Shown piece after piece: positions 9,313-17,450 of a stretch of DNA of 64,000 nt. The stretch comes from Planctomycetota bacterium. GTDB lineage: Bacteria; Planctomycetota; Planctomycetia; Pirellulales; Lacipirellulaceae. A program made the position numbers and the translations under genes. A model generated the notes under the pieces. It had not been told where the DNA came from. It ran no database searches and worked only from the letters and a program-made list of their open reading frames with translations. Position 1 is the first letter of the stretch, and the number at the start of each line of letters is the position of its first letter. The stretch lies in the NCBI GenBank assembly GCA_029259945.1, contig JAJDEF010000031.1:62001-126000 (forward strand), in the 5' to 3' direction.

Positions 9313-9466
9313 CTACTGTTTTTATAGCCTCAACTCTTCTTTGGCCCTCTCGCGGCCCGACTGCCATGTTACGGCATGTGCAACAGATGTGCAACACTTT
9401 TCGCCGGCACGGGGGCATGGTTTCGCGTCATTCGAAGTTGGGTTTGGCTTCAGGATGCACGGCTGC
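9313..9466. other. intergenic, no gene seen
   Basis: About 150 bp between tRNA-Leu and the convergent DUF3326-type gene. It contains a short T-tract after the tRNA (CTGTTTTTATAG), a weak terminator candidate. No coding signal is convincing. Confidence 0.5.
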
Positions 9467-10882
9467 TCACCTTGCCTCTGGCTCGGACCTTGCGACGGCC
9501 ACGGTATTTCCCTCGCGGCATTCGGCATCTTTTCGACAATCCGCGACCGCCGCAAAATCCAAAGGCCGTCTTACAGACAGCGGATCGATCCCTGCTTTCA
9601 TTGCCAAGAGTACGCCTGCAGCCTCCCAGTAGTTTGCGACGCTATAGAATTGGCCTGCCGCCCATGGCAAGCTGGCTAAGTCATTCTGCATGACGTTCGC
9701 GTTTTCCCGCACAGCGATCACCGGAATTCCCTGCTGGAGCGCTGCCAGCGTTGGCAGACCCAGGCAGCCATCCGGTATGACGAGACATGATATGTCGGCC
9801 GCTGACATGACCCCCGGAAGGTTGATTGCCTCCTCGTCCGTCACGACACGAGGACTTCGCTGCAATCCTTTGAGCACACAATTAAAGAAGGTCATCGAAA
9901 CAGCCTCCGCGGCCATTCTTGGATCAACACGGTGGACGTCCATGTAAGCGACCTTTTTGTTCTCCATCATCGGGGAATGCGCAGACGGCACATTCTCCTG
10001 AAAAGATATCGCATGCGTGAGTAGCGCTTCTACGCCCCCCCACGGATTCACCATGTTGCCGCCACTTGCAAAGTATTCCTCGTGAAATCCTGGCGGAACG
10101 TCAACGATAGAAGCAACCGCGACAGCATCGAAAGTGCCTCGGCGATCCTCAATGACATTCAGAAGTGGTTGTATATCTTCGACCCGGCCTGCCGCTCGAC
10201 CCGAATTCGTGTAGCGCGCACGTGACGTCAATGGCGTGTCGAGTATCACAATCTCGCTGCAAGAGAGCCCGTAACATGCTCGGGCAGCATTGATGGAATT
10301 GATAGTTGCATCGATGAACTGTCGGTCTTTATGGTTTCCTAGGACCGCGAGAATCCGATTGGCCCGAGTTTTCTCCAGCCCAACAGTGCCCATCAGCAGA
10401 CGCGTAAGAACACTTCCTTCCACGTACATGCAATTGTCAGGCAATTCAATGATATCCGACGCATTGACCACGTTTGGATGCGTCACAAGATTGTCGCAGA
10501 TCTCAGATAGCATGCTTACCACTGGAGCTGCGTCACCTGCGTGGCCGCCCAAGGATGTTCCGATACCGGTTGGTACAACAATCGCAGCATTGAAACGCTC
10601 TTCCCGCTTGATTTTCCGGCGTTGGAAGCGGAGCAATTCATCTCCAAACGGCGCAACATGTTCATGCGGTTGCGAGATTCCACCAATCTCGCACCGCCAG
10701 TCGGCTTTCGAGGACCCTACGACAGCGAAACGGACCGGAACGAATCCGTCAGGCAATTGCTCAAACAACGCAGAGCCGACCTGCTCCAATAGGGAGCCGT
10801 CATGCGCCGGCGCGGGAATTTGTAATTCAAGTTCAGATAACAACATTACTCGAAACTCCGTTTCTTTCAGCGAACTCTTCAT
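9467..10882 (-). CDS. DUF3326-type protein
   Basis: A 471-aa protein. The N-terminal half has VPTGIGTSLGGHAGDAAPV and CDNLVTHPNVVNASD, which I recognise as the DUF3326 signature known from cyanobacteria, plants and scattered bacteria. The function of that family is not established. The start is well supported: AAAGGAG sits 7 nt before ATG 10882, inside the preceding gene, so the two genes overlap by 50 bp and are likely translationally coupled. It is the last gene of a five-gene string. The C-terminal half has a Rossmann-like VIPDGCLGLPTLAALQQGI segment. No signal peptide or membrane segment is seen. Confidence 0.75.
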   Translation of the reverse strand: MKSSLKETEFRVMLLSELELQIPAPAHDGSLLEQVGSALFEQLPDGFVPVRFAVVGSSKADWRCEIGGISQPHEHVAPFGDELLRFQRRKIKREERFNAAIVVPTGIGTSLGGHAGDAAPVVSMLSEICDNLVTHPNVVNASDIIELPDNCMYVEGSVLTRLLMGTVGLEKTRANRILAVLGNHKDRQFIDATINSINAARACYGLSCSEIVILDTPLTSRARYTNSGRAAGRVEDIQPLLNVIEDRRGTFDAVAVASIVDVPPGFHEEYFASGGNMVNPWGGVEALLTHAISFQENVPSAHSPMMENKKVAYMDVHRVDPRMAAEAVSMTFFNCVLKGLQRSPRVVTDEEAINLPGVMSAADISCLVIPDGCLGLPTLAALQQGIPVIAVRENANVMQNDLASLPWAAGQFYSVANYWEAAGVLLAMKAGIDPLSVRRPLDFAAVADCRKDAECREGNTVAVARSEPEAR

Positions 10883-12032
10883 ACGTAAACTCCTTTACGA
10901 GGACGAGTTCGCCGTCTTCGGTAAGCATATAGATGGACGGAAGATTGATTCCATTGAAGTAGTGCCATTTAGTGGTTGTGTAGTCTCCGACATTGGCGAA
11001 TACCACGCGATCTCCTATCGAAAGAGGCGCGTCGAATCCGTACTCGCCAAACAGATCGCCCGCCAGACATGAGCAGCCCGCGAGGATGTAGCGATGCTTT
11101 CCATCCTCATGAGACCCAAGCACGTCGGGTTCAAACTGAAACTCGAACACTTCTGGCATATGGTTGACTGTCGTATCGAGTACGGCAATCTCTTTGCCGT
11201 CTCGCGAAAAACGATCGACGACAGTAGACACCAAGTACCCTGCTTCTCTTACAAACGCGGTGCCTGGCTCGATAAATACGCTTAGGTTGTGATGGTTTTG
11301 TAACAGTGACACGGCAGCATAAAATGCAGTAAACGAATCTTCTGGAGCGAAAAGGTAACCTCCACCAAGATTGATCCAATTAACTTTATCCAGAAGGTGC
11401 CCGCATCGCTCGTCTATGTGTGTGACCGTTCTTAGCAACTGGCCGAAGTCACGCCCTTCGCAGTTCGTGTGGAAATGGATGCCCGTAATTGTGGTGCCAT
11501 CTGCCTGAAGCTGTTTCCAATTCAGCAATAGCTCGTCTATGGAAACTCCCAATTTTGAGTGTTGCCGACATGGGTCGTACCGTTGATCGGAGACGAGCGA
11601 TAACGCTGGGTTAACTCTTAGCCCAATGCTTGCTTCCTGCGCAATTTGACTGGCATTTTGGCGGAATTGCATTATCGAGTTGAAAGTGACGTAATCTCCT
11701 TCACTCAGTATCTCGCAAAATGAAGCGGCATCAAAATGTGGCGTGGTGATGTGCAAGGGGAGATTGGCTTCGCATTTCTCATTGGCGAAGCGAGCTTCAA
11801 ACGGAGAGCAAACCGAGAACCCAGCAAGGGAGGGTGCAAGAGCTCCAACTGCGTGAGATTGGCAAAGCGCTTTCAGGCTATAGAGCAAGGCCACATTGCT
11901 ATTTGCGCATATATCCGAAAGTCTCGCTGCTGACTCAATGAGTACGCATTCAGAGTACACGAGTGCAGGTGTTGCAAGGGCCAAGCGAGCTTCCCCTGTC
12001 AACACATCGGTGATGACATGATATCCGTTCAT
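10833..12032 (-). CDS. carboxynorspermidine decarboxylase-like PLP enzyme (NspC family)
   Basis: A 399-aa fold-type III (alanine-racemase-like barrel) decarboxylase. The PLP lysine is K54 in LLYSLKAL; the phosphate-binding and active-site segments are GIHFHTNCE, NLGGGY, IEPGTAFVRE, HMPEVFEFQF, CSCLAGDLFGEY (catalytic Cys of the partner subunit) and VGDYTTTKWHYFNG. These match NspC, which forms norspermidine or spermidine from carboxy precursors. The usual partner, carboxynorspermidine synthase, is absent from the window, so a different amino-acid substrate is possible. It starts 6 bp after the PtuB-like gene and overlaps the DUF3326-type gene. No clear Shine-Dalgarno precedes the ATG. Confidence 0.8.
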   Translation of the reverse strand: MNGYHVITDVLTGEARLALATPALVYSECVLIESAARLSDICANSNVALLYSLKALCQSHAVGALAPSLAGFSVCSPFEARFANEKCEANLPLHITTPHFDAASFCEILSEGDYVTFNSIMQFRQNASQIAQEASIGLRVNPALSLVSDQRYDPCRQHSKLGVSIDELLLNWKQLQADGTTITGIHFHTNCEGRDFGQLLRTVTHIDERCGHLLDKVNWINLGGGYLFAPEDSFTAFYAAVSLLQNHHNLSVFIEPGTAFVREAGYLVSTVVDRFSRDGKEIAVLDTTVNHMPEVFEFQFEPDVLGSHEDGKHRYILAGCSCLAGDLFGEYGFDAPLSIGDRVVFANVGDYTTTKWHYFNGINLPSIYMLTEDGELVLVKEFTYEEFAERNGVSSNVVI

Positions 12033-12038
12033 TCGCGT

Positions 12039-12815
12039 TCAATCGTCAGCAACGTATTCCCCCAAGTCATATGCCCTGAAAAACGCTCGTCGAAATCCGA
12101 TGAAACTGTTAATGCTCTCGGCAGATGTTTCCGCGAGTATCTCTGTCTTATACTTATCAATTCTCTGTGCATTGCCCTGTTCCAGTGACAATAGCATTGC
12201 TTTAGCAAGGCGCTTCAGCATTCCAAGCACCGCATATCGTTCGCCACATACTTGTTGACGATCAAGTCCACACACCTCAATTGTTGTATTCCCTCGGTTC
12301 GCATTGGAACCTATCCCATAGGGTACAACCTGATTCGGGACATGGCTCCAGTCGAATCCGATACTATCTTCCGGGCTTTCCAATGCCGGATCGATTAGCA
12401 TGGCTTTCTCATCATTCAAGTCAACGGTACGTGGGGTAGCTCGCAATGCAGCAATAGGGAATTTGGTCTTCTTGTAGTGTTGATTGCACATGCGACAAGA
12501 AAAGAAGAGATTATTCCAATCGTATGCGAGCCACCAATAACCATAGCCATCCTCCCCGTCGATAGCTGCTTTTGGTCGAAAATGCTCAATGTCGGATTCT
12601 CTGATTGAGTCTCTCAATCGCTCACAATAGCAACATCTACCATTCTGCATGCCCCACAACGCATCGCGGACTGGGCGTTCTCCCCATAGCCTCTCGAACT
12701 GGATTTTCTCTTTCTGTTTAACCAGCGTCTTGACCGTGGACTCAGCGGTGCTGCGCTTGGAGGAGGAATTTGTTAGAACATCTGGAACGGCGTAAGGGCG
12801 TTTCAAACTGATCAT
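12039..12815 (-). CDS. ptuB: PtuB-like HNH endonuclease (Septu defence / TIGR02646 type)
   Basis: A 258-aa protein with an HNH nuclease core: CCYCE (61-65), DIEHFRPK (75-82), WNNLFFSC (100-107), CRMCNQHYKK (107-116). This is the pattern of the PtuB/TIGR02646 family, the nuclease effector of Septu and of some retron defence systems. The gene overlaps the ATPase gene by 4 bp (ATGA) with GGGAG upstream, so the two are translationally coupled. No reverse transcriptase or retron RNA lies nearby, which points to a plain Septu pair. Base composition is visibly richer in A/T than the flanking mfnB-like and nspC-like genes, suggesting transfer. Confidence 0.82.
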   Translation of the reverse strand: MISLKRPYAVPDVLTNSSSKRSTAESTVKTLVKQKEKIQFERLWGERPVRDALWGMQNGRCCYCERLRDSIRESDIEHFRPKAAIDGEDGYGYWWLAYDWNNLFFSCRMCNQHYKKTKFPIAALRATPRTVDLNDEKAMLIDPALESPEDSIGFDWSHVPNQVVPYGIGSNANRGNTTIEVCGLDRQQVCGERYAVLGMLKRLAKAMLLSLEQGNAQRIDKYKTEILAETSAESINSFIGFRRAFFRAYDLGEYVADD

Positions 12816-14047
12816 TTGTTGCTCTCCCTCACCGATTTTCTTTCCATCAACTCTTTGAGTTCTTGGTCGAGCTTTTCTTCTTTGAGCCGAATCTCCTGAT
12901 GCGAGGCTTCAGTAATTGATATATCTCGCAAAACTGTGAGCGCCTTCTTGAAATCAGCGGAATTCACAGAATCAGGCCCCCGGTATGCGTTGCGCAAACT
13001 CTCAAGAGCTTCGTAAAGCGGATGAGGCCATCTCGGAATCCCAAACGCAGATTCAAGGACCTTGTCGTATCGCATGCCTGTCATTGAGGAGAGCACTTCG
13101 TCCACGATTTCGCCACCTTGATCCTCTCGCAGCACGATGGCTTCCCCGACAGCATGTCGTTTGTTTTTTCTTTCATAGATGCCGGCGGCGCAGAAAGGCG
13201 AATGTGATGTGGCGATAAACTGAACATCTGGGAATTGTTCCCCAAGAAGCCGCATTATGTGTCGTTGCCACTTAGGATGAAGGTGCTGCTCAATTTCATC
13301 AATGAGTACAATCCCACTGGGCTCCTTGAATCGCTGTGATGATAAATAGGTCCAACCAATCAGGTCCATGACCCAGTTCATTGTTGATCGATGACCATCA
13401 GATAAAGCGCCAAAGTTGGTTTCGTCGCCCTGTTCGCTTTTGATGCGGAAACCAGTACGCGATAGGATTACATCTGATTGTCGTACCATGAGGATCTCTG
13501 CAATCTGTCCTCGCAGTTTGCTTAATCGTTTCGTGTTTTCCCACCCCCTACGACGAGCTATCAGTTCTGGATTCTGCAGCTCCCATTCGTAGTTAAAAAG
13601 AGTGTATACCGCATCGGCGATTGCATATTCTTCGTACGAATTTGTTCCGTGCATTGCGCGATGAGGGCCATAAGCACAAACGAACAAATCGCTCCAAGGA
13701 AAGTTGTTTGGAATATCCTTTTTGATTTCTTCGATTTCGTGATCGAGTTTCGAGTGAGTGATACGAGTGACTAGTTTGTATTTTGTTTTTCCTTGATTGA
13801 GCACAATCTCAATCGATCCCTCCTTCTTGCCTTGCCTGATGAGACCGCCGTACATGTCACTTAACAACCCAGAAGCGCCTGCAGGGTCCGCAAGCCCAAT
13901 TGCCAAAGCCCTCAATATTGTTGACTTGCCAACGCCATTGTCTCCCAGCACGAGGAGAGAATTATTAGTCATCGAAGATGACTCGAGGTTGATGGTCAAG
14001 TAACCAATTTTGCGGATATTCTTAAGACTTAACTGCGATATGTACAT
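12812..14047 (-). CDS. ptuA: PtuA-like AAA/ABC-type ATPase (Septu defence)
   Basis: A 411-aa ATPase. N-terminal SLKNIRKIGYLTINLE is typical of RecF/OLD-like ATPases; Walker A is LGDNGVGKST (34-43), signature LSDGHRS (215-221), Walker B IVLIDEIEQHLHP (246-258) and H-loop ATSHSPF. There is no C-terminal Toprim domain, so it is not an OLD nuclease; with the HNH partner it fits PtuA, which forms a complex with PtuB and triggers nucleic-acid degradation on phage infection. I chose ATG 14047 rather than a TTG at 14083, because MYISQLSLKN is the usual family start. Long stretches are near 37-47% G+C by eye, unlike neighbours. Confidence 0.8.
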   Translation of the reverse strand: MYISQLSLKNIRKIGYLTINLESSSMTNNSLLVLGDNGVGKSTILRALAIGLADPAGASGLLSDMYGGLIRQGKKEGSIEIVLNQGKTKYKLVTRITHSKLDHEIEEIKKDIPNNFPWSDLFVCAYGPHRAMHGTNSYEEYAIADAVYTLFNYEWELQNPELIARRRGWENTKRLSKLRGQIAEILMVRQSDVILSRTGFRIKSEQGDETNFGALSDGHRSTMNWVMDLIGWTYLSSQRFKEPSGIVLIDEIEQHLHPKWQRHIMRLLGEQFPDVQFIATSHSPFCAAGIYERKNKRHAVGEAIVLREDQGGEIVDEVLSSMTGMRYDKVLESAFGIPRWPHPLYEALESLRNAYRGPDSVNSADFKKALTVLRDISITEASHQEIRLKEEKLDQELKELMERKSVRESNK

Positions 14048-14079
14048 TTTAGTTTTCTGTTTGGTGCCCAAAGGCGGAT

Positions 14080-14823
14080 TCAAAGTGACGCTGGTGGGGC
14101 CAGAGTAGCCACTAGCCGCGATACAATTTCAGATTTGACCTCACCAAAACGTTCGTTCCCTGTCATTGGCGCACAGGCCGCACCGCGAACACAAATGACG
14201 TCCACTCCGGTTGGCCAAAGCAATCGCAGGTCTTCTTCGTTTAGGCTGCCGGCGAGCCATGCCTCTTTGCCTACTTTGTGAAGCGAACGAACAAAGCCGG
14301 TAAGTTGGTCGACTGAATAATAGTCCAGCAGTCCCTTACCGATGTCTTTGCGGAACGTGTCGATGAGTATCCCATCGCAGTCGATGGATGTTGCGAGCAA
14401 TGGCCCGTCAATCAGCGGATCGAAGGATACACAAAACTCCTCTTCCGGGAATACTGCGGGGTAAACCTTCTTGTCAGGGAACCACTCTTTGACAGTTCGC
14501 ACAAGGTTGCGGCCAAGGTACTCAGCCGATTTCGCGTCGAAACCGGCAAAGCCGCACTTCACAAAGTCTGCCCCTGCAATGGCAACCCCCAACGCCGCTT
14601 GGCAGGCGGCACTACGCACAGCTTGTTGTTCACCGATATTCGTCGAAATGGGCATTGCCGAATGCCCGGCTGCATCAAGGCTTTCACGTATAGCTTTGAT
14701 ATTGAGTGGGTACGGCGTCCCCAAGGCGGAACCCGGATATTCCGCATCGGCAATATGCGCCCCTCCTTCAGCGGCGGCGACGGCTTCGTTTGGGCCGCGA
14801 ACGCTAACCAATAATCGTTGCAT
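14080..14823 (-). CDS. MfnB-like (5-formylfuran-3-yl)methyl phosphate synthase family protein
   Basis: A 247-aa TIM-barrel protein of the MfnB (4HFCP synthase) family: LLVSVRGPNEAVAAAEGGA at the N-terminus, YPLNIKAIRE, GADFVKCGFAG (K89) and GILIDTFRKDIGKGLLDY (D155, K159). MfnB condenses two triose phosphates in methanofuran/methylofuran synthesis; planctomycetes carry related C1-transfer genes. Odd point: where archaeal MfnB has a Lys in D-V-K-N-P, this protein has DAEYP (26-30), so one catalytic Lys may be absent. ATG 14823, with AGG 8 nt upstream, is preferred to a TTG at 14862. First gene of the minus-strand string. Confidence 0.7.
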   Translation of the reverse strand: MQRLLVSVRGPNEAVAAAEGGAHIADAEYPGSALGTPYPLNIKAIRESLDAAGHSAMPISTNIGEQQAVRSAACQAALGVAIAGADFVKCGFAGFDAKSAEYLGRNLVRTVKEWFPDKKVYPAVFPEEEFCVSFDPLIDGPLLATSIDCDGILIDTFRKDIGKGLLDYYSVDQLTGFVRSLHKVGKEAWLAGSLNEEDLRLLWPTGVDVICVRGAACAPMTGNERFGEVKSEIVSRLVATLAPPASL

Positions 14824-15248
14824 AATGAAGCCTGCGAGAAAGTCGACGTAGTCAAGACCCAAAACGCTTCAGGATACTAATGAACGACCTTATTCGCTAG
14901 TAGGCACACCGGCAGCCTGCGTATCGCAGGCGAAGTGTGACAAGTAGTGACGATTGGGAAGAATTTGTCTACTTAATCATTGAACCGAAGCTTACCGGAA
15001 GTCTCCTTTCCATCGCGAAAGAGGTGGTCAAATGACGCACATCCGCCGGAGGCCACTGAACGTCTTGTCAGTCCCCAAAACTTGCGTCGGCCCGACACGC
15101 CGATGCAGTTTTCAGGTAATCCCCTACCCTCAGAGGTGAAATCGCCGAATGGCAGTGGGATTGTCGCTTGGCAAATCATCGCTTTCTCTTGAGGCATATT
15201 TTCTCCGAGCGGCCGTGCTCGTAGGGCAAGCGAGTACGGCAATCGCGC
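14824..15248. other. non-coding region at the edge of the accessory element
   Basis: I see no gene in this stretch. It holds a perfect hairpin GCCTGCG-tat-CGCAGGC at 14915-14931. It must contain the promoter of the mfnB-like string and may contain the left boundary of the element; no direct repeat with the right side was found by eye. Confidence 0.4.
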
Positions 15249-15395
15249 GTCTCTCGTAAAACGGGCAAACCAAAACAGCCGCCAACCGTAGCCGTCGGCG
15301 TCAGAACGCAAGGTTGTTCAGTTGCTCCACCTTGCCTTCCGCCTATGCCAACGGCACCAGGCGGTCTGTTTTTAGTTCTTCCCCCGTTTTTCACA
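15249..15395 (+). repeat. long leader repeat, copy 1
   Basis: This sequence precedes the 15396 gene and closely matches 37657-37798 before another small gene. Shared blocks include GTAAAACGGGC, ACCAAAACAGCCGCC, GTAGCCG, ATGCC-ACGGC, and GTTTTTAGTTCTTCCCCC. The end is the C-rich leader that directly abuts the start codon. Possible role: promoter plus structured 5' leader. Confidence 0.65.
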
Positions 15396-15965
15396 ATGAG
15401 TCACTTCTCATGTCACGTTATCGTTCCCAAACAAACACGCTTCAACAAGGTCGAGTCTTATGTCATCGATGTTCTCGCCCCCTTCGATGAGAACCTTGAA
15501 GTCGAATCACTTGAGATCGAGTGCGGGTGCTCCCTCGACGACTCCAAAGACAAGAGCTGCAAGCCCGATTGTTCGGAGTGCTGTGGAGCCGGGCGAAGAC
15601 AGATCATGGTCAATCCGAACGTCAAGTGGGATTGGTGGCGAATCGGCGGTCGCTGGGACGGCACAATCCTTGACGAACCGAATGCCTCCGAGAACGGCTT
15701 TAATTTTGGTGACGAGCACGAAACACTCGACAAGAACATGGCGACCATCGACGACTTGTTGCGGCTCAAAGGCAAGTCGTTCGACCGTGTCGCCGTGCCG
15801 TTCGCCCTGATCACGCCCGAGGGTGAGTGGCATGAGAAAGGCAACATGGGCTGGTGGGGAATCGTAACGGACGAGCAAGAAGCCGCCGCATGGCAAAAGA
15901 CCGTTCGAGAATTCTACAACTCATACCGCGACTGCCGCATCGTCTGCTGCGATCTCCATATTTGA
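15396..15965 (+). CDS. hypothetical protein with WDWWRIGGRWDG motif
   Basis: A 189-aa protein from ATG 15396 (an upstream in-frame ATG at 15345 lies inside the repeated leader and is rejected). A Cys cluster at about residues 45-70 (CGCSLDD, CKPDCSECCGAG) precedes the aromatic motif WDWWRIGGRWDG, a motif I associate with unassigned phage and plasmid proteins. Near the C-terminus is WWGIV. No signal peptide. Role unknown. Its start has no Shine-Dalgarno; the leader is TTCTTCCCCCGTTTTTCACA, shared in style with other element genes. First gene of the accessory element. Confidence 0.65.
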   Translation: MSHFSCHVIVPKQTRFNKVESYVIDVLAPFDENLEVESLEIECGCSLDDSKDKSCKPDCSECCGAGRRQIMVNPNVKWDWWRIGGRWDGTILDEPNASENGFNFGDEHETLDKNMATIDDLLRLKGKSFDRVAVPFALITPEGEWHEKGNMGWWGIVTDEQEAAAWQKTVREFYNSYRDCRIVCCDLHI

Positions 15966-16059
15966 CGGCGGTCGCTGCTCATGAACGTATCCTATTTCAA
16001 CGACTCCCCTCCTCTCGAATAGAGCCTGACTCCACGTCAGCCCCTCCGTCAAGCGCCAT

Positions 16060-16335
16060 TTGACGGTGCGTTGACAGTCCGTTTGACGCACCGCTTACGG
16101 TATGCCAGACGGTCCGTCCTGCGGTGTGTCCTGGCAGCCCGTTGACGGTCCGTTACCCTCCGGCTGACGCTACGGCAGCGGTGCGCCAATGTTTGGCAAG
16201 CCCTCGGCAGTCTACTTCTAGCCAATCGGTCTTGGGCCTGACGGGGGGCAATGGCGTAGGGGTGCGCAACACACACCCTATTGACGTACCGCTGACGGAG
16301 CGACGTCTTTTGACAGACGGTGCGTCTCGACGTAC
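16060..16335. repeat. degenerate 11-12 bp tandem repeats (iteron- or centromere-like)
   Basis: Units such as TTGACGGTGCGT (16060), TTGACAGTCCGT (16071), TTGACGCACCGC (16083), TTACGGTATGCC (16095), AGACGGTCCGTC (16107), TTGACGGTCCGT (16142), TTGACGTACCGC (16280) and GACAGACGGTGCGT (16311) follow one another at 11-13 bp spacing, some reading as reverse complements. They lie immediately before the 16364 gene. Such arrays usually bind a replication, partition or repressor protein. Confidence 0.65.
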
Positions 16336-16363
16336 CCTTCTGCCAAGAATCCCCCCGACTCCC

Positions 16364-17218
16364 ATGCCAACTCTTACCACCGAAGGCTTCGTCAACAAAC
16401 GCGATGCCGTAGAACTTTTCAACCGATCGCATCGCTCACTCAGCCGCGACATCACCACGGCCCTGAGGCTCAAAGACGAAAAAACGCTCCAGCACTTTCG
16501 TCTGCAAACTCAAGACGGCCAAGTGCGAGAGGGGACTGAGATCACCATCGAAATCTTGGACAAATTGCGAGACGCCAAACAGGTGCCGACTTGGTGGGCA
16601 GACCGAGACTACTTACACAAGCGTTACGGGTTGCGTGGTGAAGAACCGCAGCGGACCGCTGAGAAGGAGGCGAAGGTGAATTCGGACCCTGAGCGGCGAG
16701 AATTCTCCAAGCAACGACCTTCAGATACGCTGAGCGACTTCGGCACACTGGCCTTGCCAGATGATCCTGAACTGCGAGCGACTGTTCTGGAACACCTACA
16801 TCACAACGATCAACATCATGCCCGCGATACCAAGGAGATGATGGATCGTATTTTACAGCTTGTCGAAACGAATCAGCAATTGCAATCTCAGACCAATACG
16901 CTGTTCAACCAATTCCAGGAAACGCTCAAGGAGGGTGGGGGACTGCGGAATCTCCTCGCCAGTTCGTCGGTGCCGCAGTCCGCTCCAGCTTCTCGGCCAG
17001 CTCAATCCAAGAAGCCAAGCGTAACAGATGCCAACGTTGTCGATGTTGCCTCTGTGAGCAGTTCCAAGAAGCCACAATCGACCCGAAAAAAATCAGCGAA
17101 GAAGAGGGTACCCCAGAGCAAGAAGCCGCCTGCCACAAAAAAACCTCAGCCAACCAAGCGGACCCCGTTTTGGAAACGAGATGTCCGTGATCTACTCGGA
17201 TTTGATTCTTCTCGCTAA
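16364..17218 (+). CDS. putative DNA-binding protein with coiled coil and basic tail
   Basis: A 284-aa protein from ATG 16364. Residues 1-90 look helix-turn-helix-like (GFVNKRDAVELFNRSHRSLSRDI). Residues about 140-190 form a polar helix or coiled coil. The last 70 residues are a Lys/Ser/Pro-rich, histone-like tail with repeated SKKP and TKKPQP. No family name recognised. Its position directly after a tandem repeat array and before the Rep-like gene suggests a partition or origin-binding role (inference). An N-terminal extension back to 16124 would run through the repeats and is rejected. No ParA partner is seen nearby. Confidence 0.55.
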   Translation: MPTLTTEGFVNKRDAVELFNRSHRSLSRDITTALRLKDEKTLQHFRLQTQDGQVREGTEITIEILDKLRDAKQVPTWWADRDYLHKRYGLRGEEPQRTAEKEAKVNSDPERREFSKQRPSDTLSDFGTLALPDDPELRATVLEHLHHNDQHHARDTKEMMDRILQLVETNQQLQSQTNTLFNQFQETLKEGGGLRNLLASSSVPQSAPASRPAQSKKPSVTDANVVDVASVSSSKKPQSTRKKSAKKRVPQSKKPPATKKPQPTKRTPFWKRDVRDLLGFDSSR

Positions 17219-17315
17219 TCCCTCTCGATATGCTCTTCCACCAGGACATCCAACGGCAATCATCAACTGCCCTGCTAGCACGTGTTCTTCCTGCTACCCG
17301 GCACTTTGCAAACAA

Positions 17316-17386
17316 CCGCTTAGCAGGAGCTTTTCGTGCAAAAAACAGCCGCTTAGCAGGAACAGTCAAACTGCCGCTTAGCAGGA
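17316..17386 (+). repeat. three 13-bp iterons upstream of the Rep-like gene
   Basis: CCGCTTAGCAGGA occurs three times, at 17316-17328, 17349-17361 and 17374-17386, start-to-start spacing 33 and 25 bp. Partial inverted copies (CCTGCTA) occur at about 17263-17297. Exact direct repeats just before an initiator gene are the classical layout of an iteron-controlled plasmid origin. Confidence 0.7.
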
Positions 17387-17450
17387 TGTTGCTTTATAGG
17401 GAACGTAAACGTCTGGTCTTCGTAAACATCCTTTCCCACAAAACGCGGCG

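Noticed and set aside
11000-14100. Retron-associated Septu variant
   Set aside because: PtuB-like HNH proteins also occur with retrons, but no reverse transcriptase gene or msr/msd-like RNA is nearby.
16060-17386. CRISPR array
   Set aside because: Repeats are short (11-13 bp), degenerate or only three in number, with irregular spacing and no cas genes.
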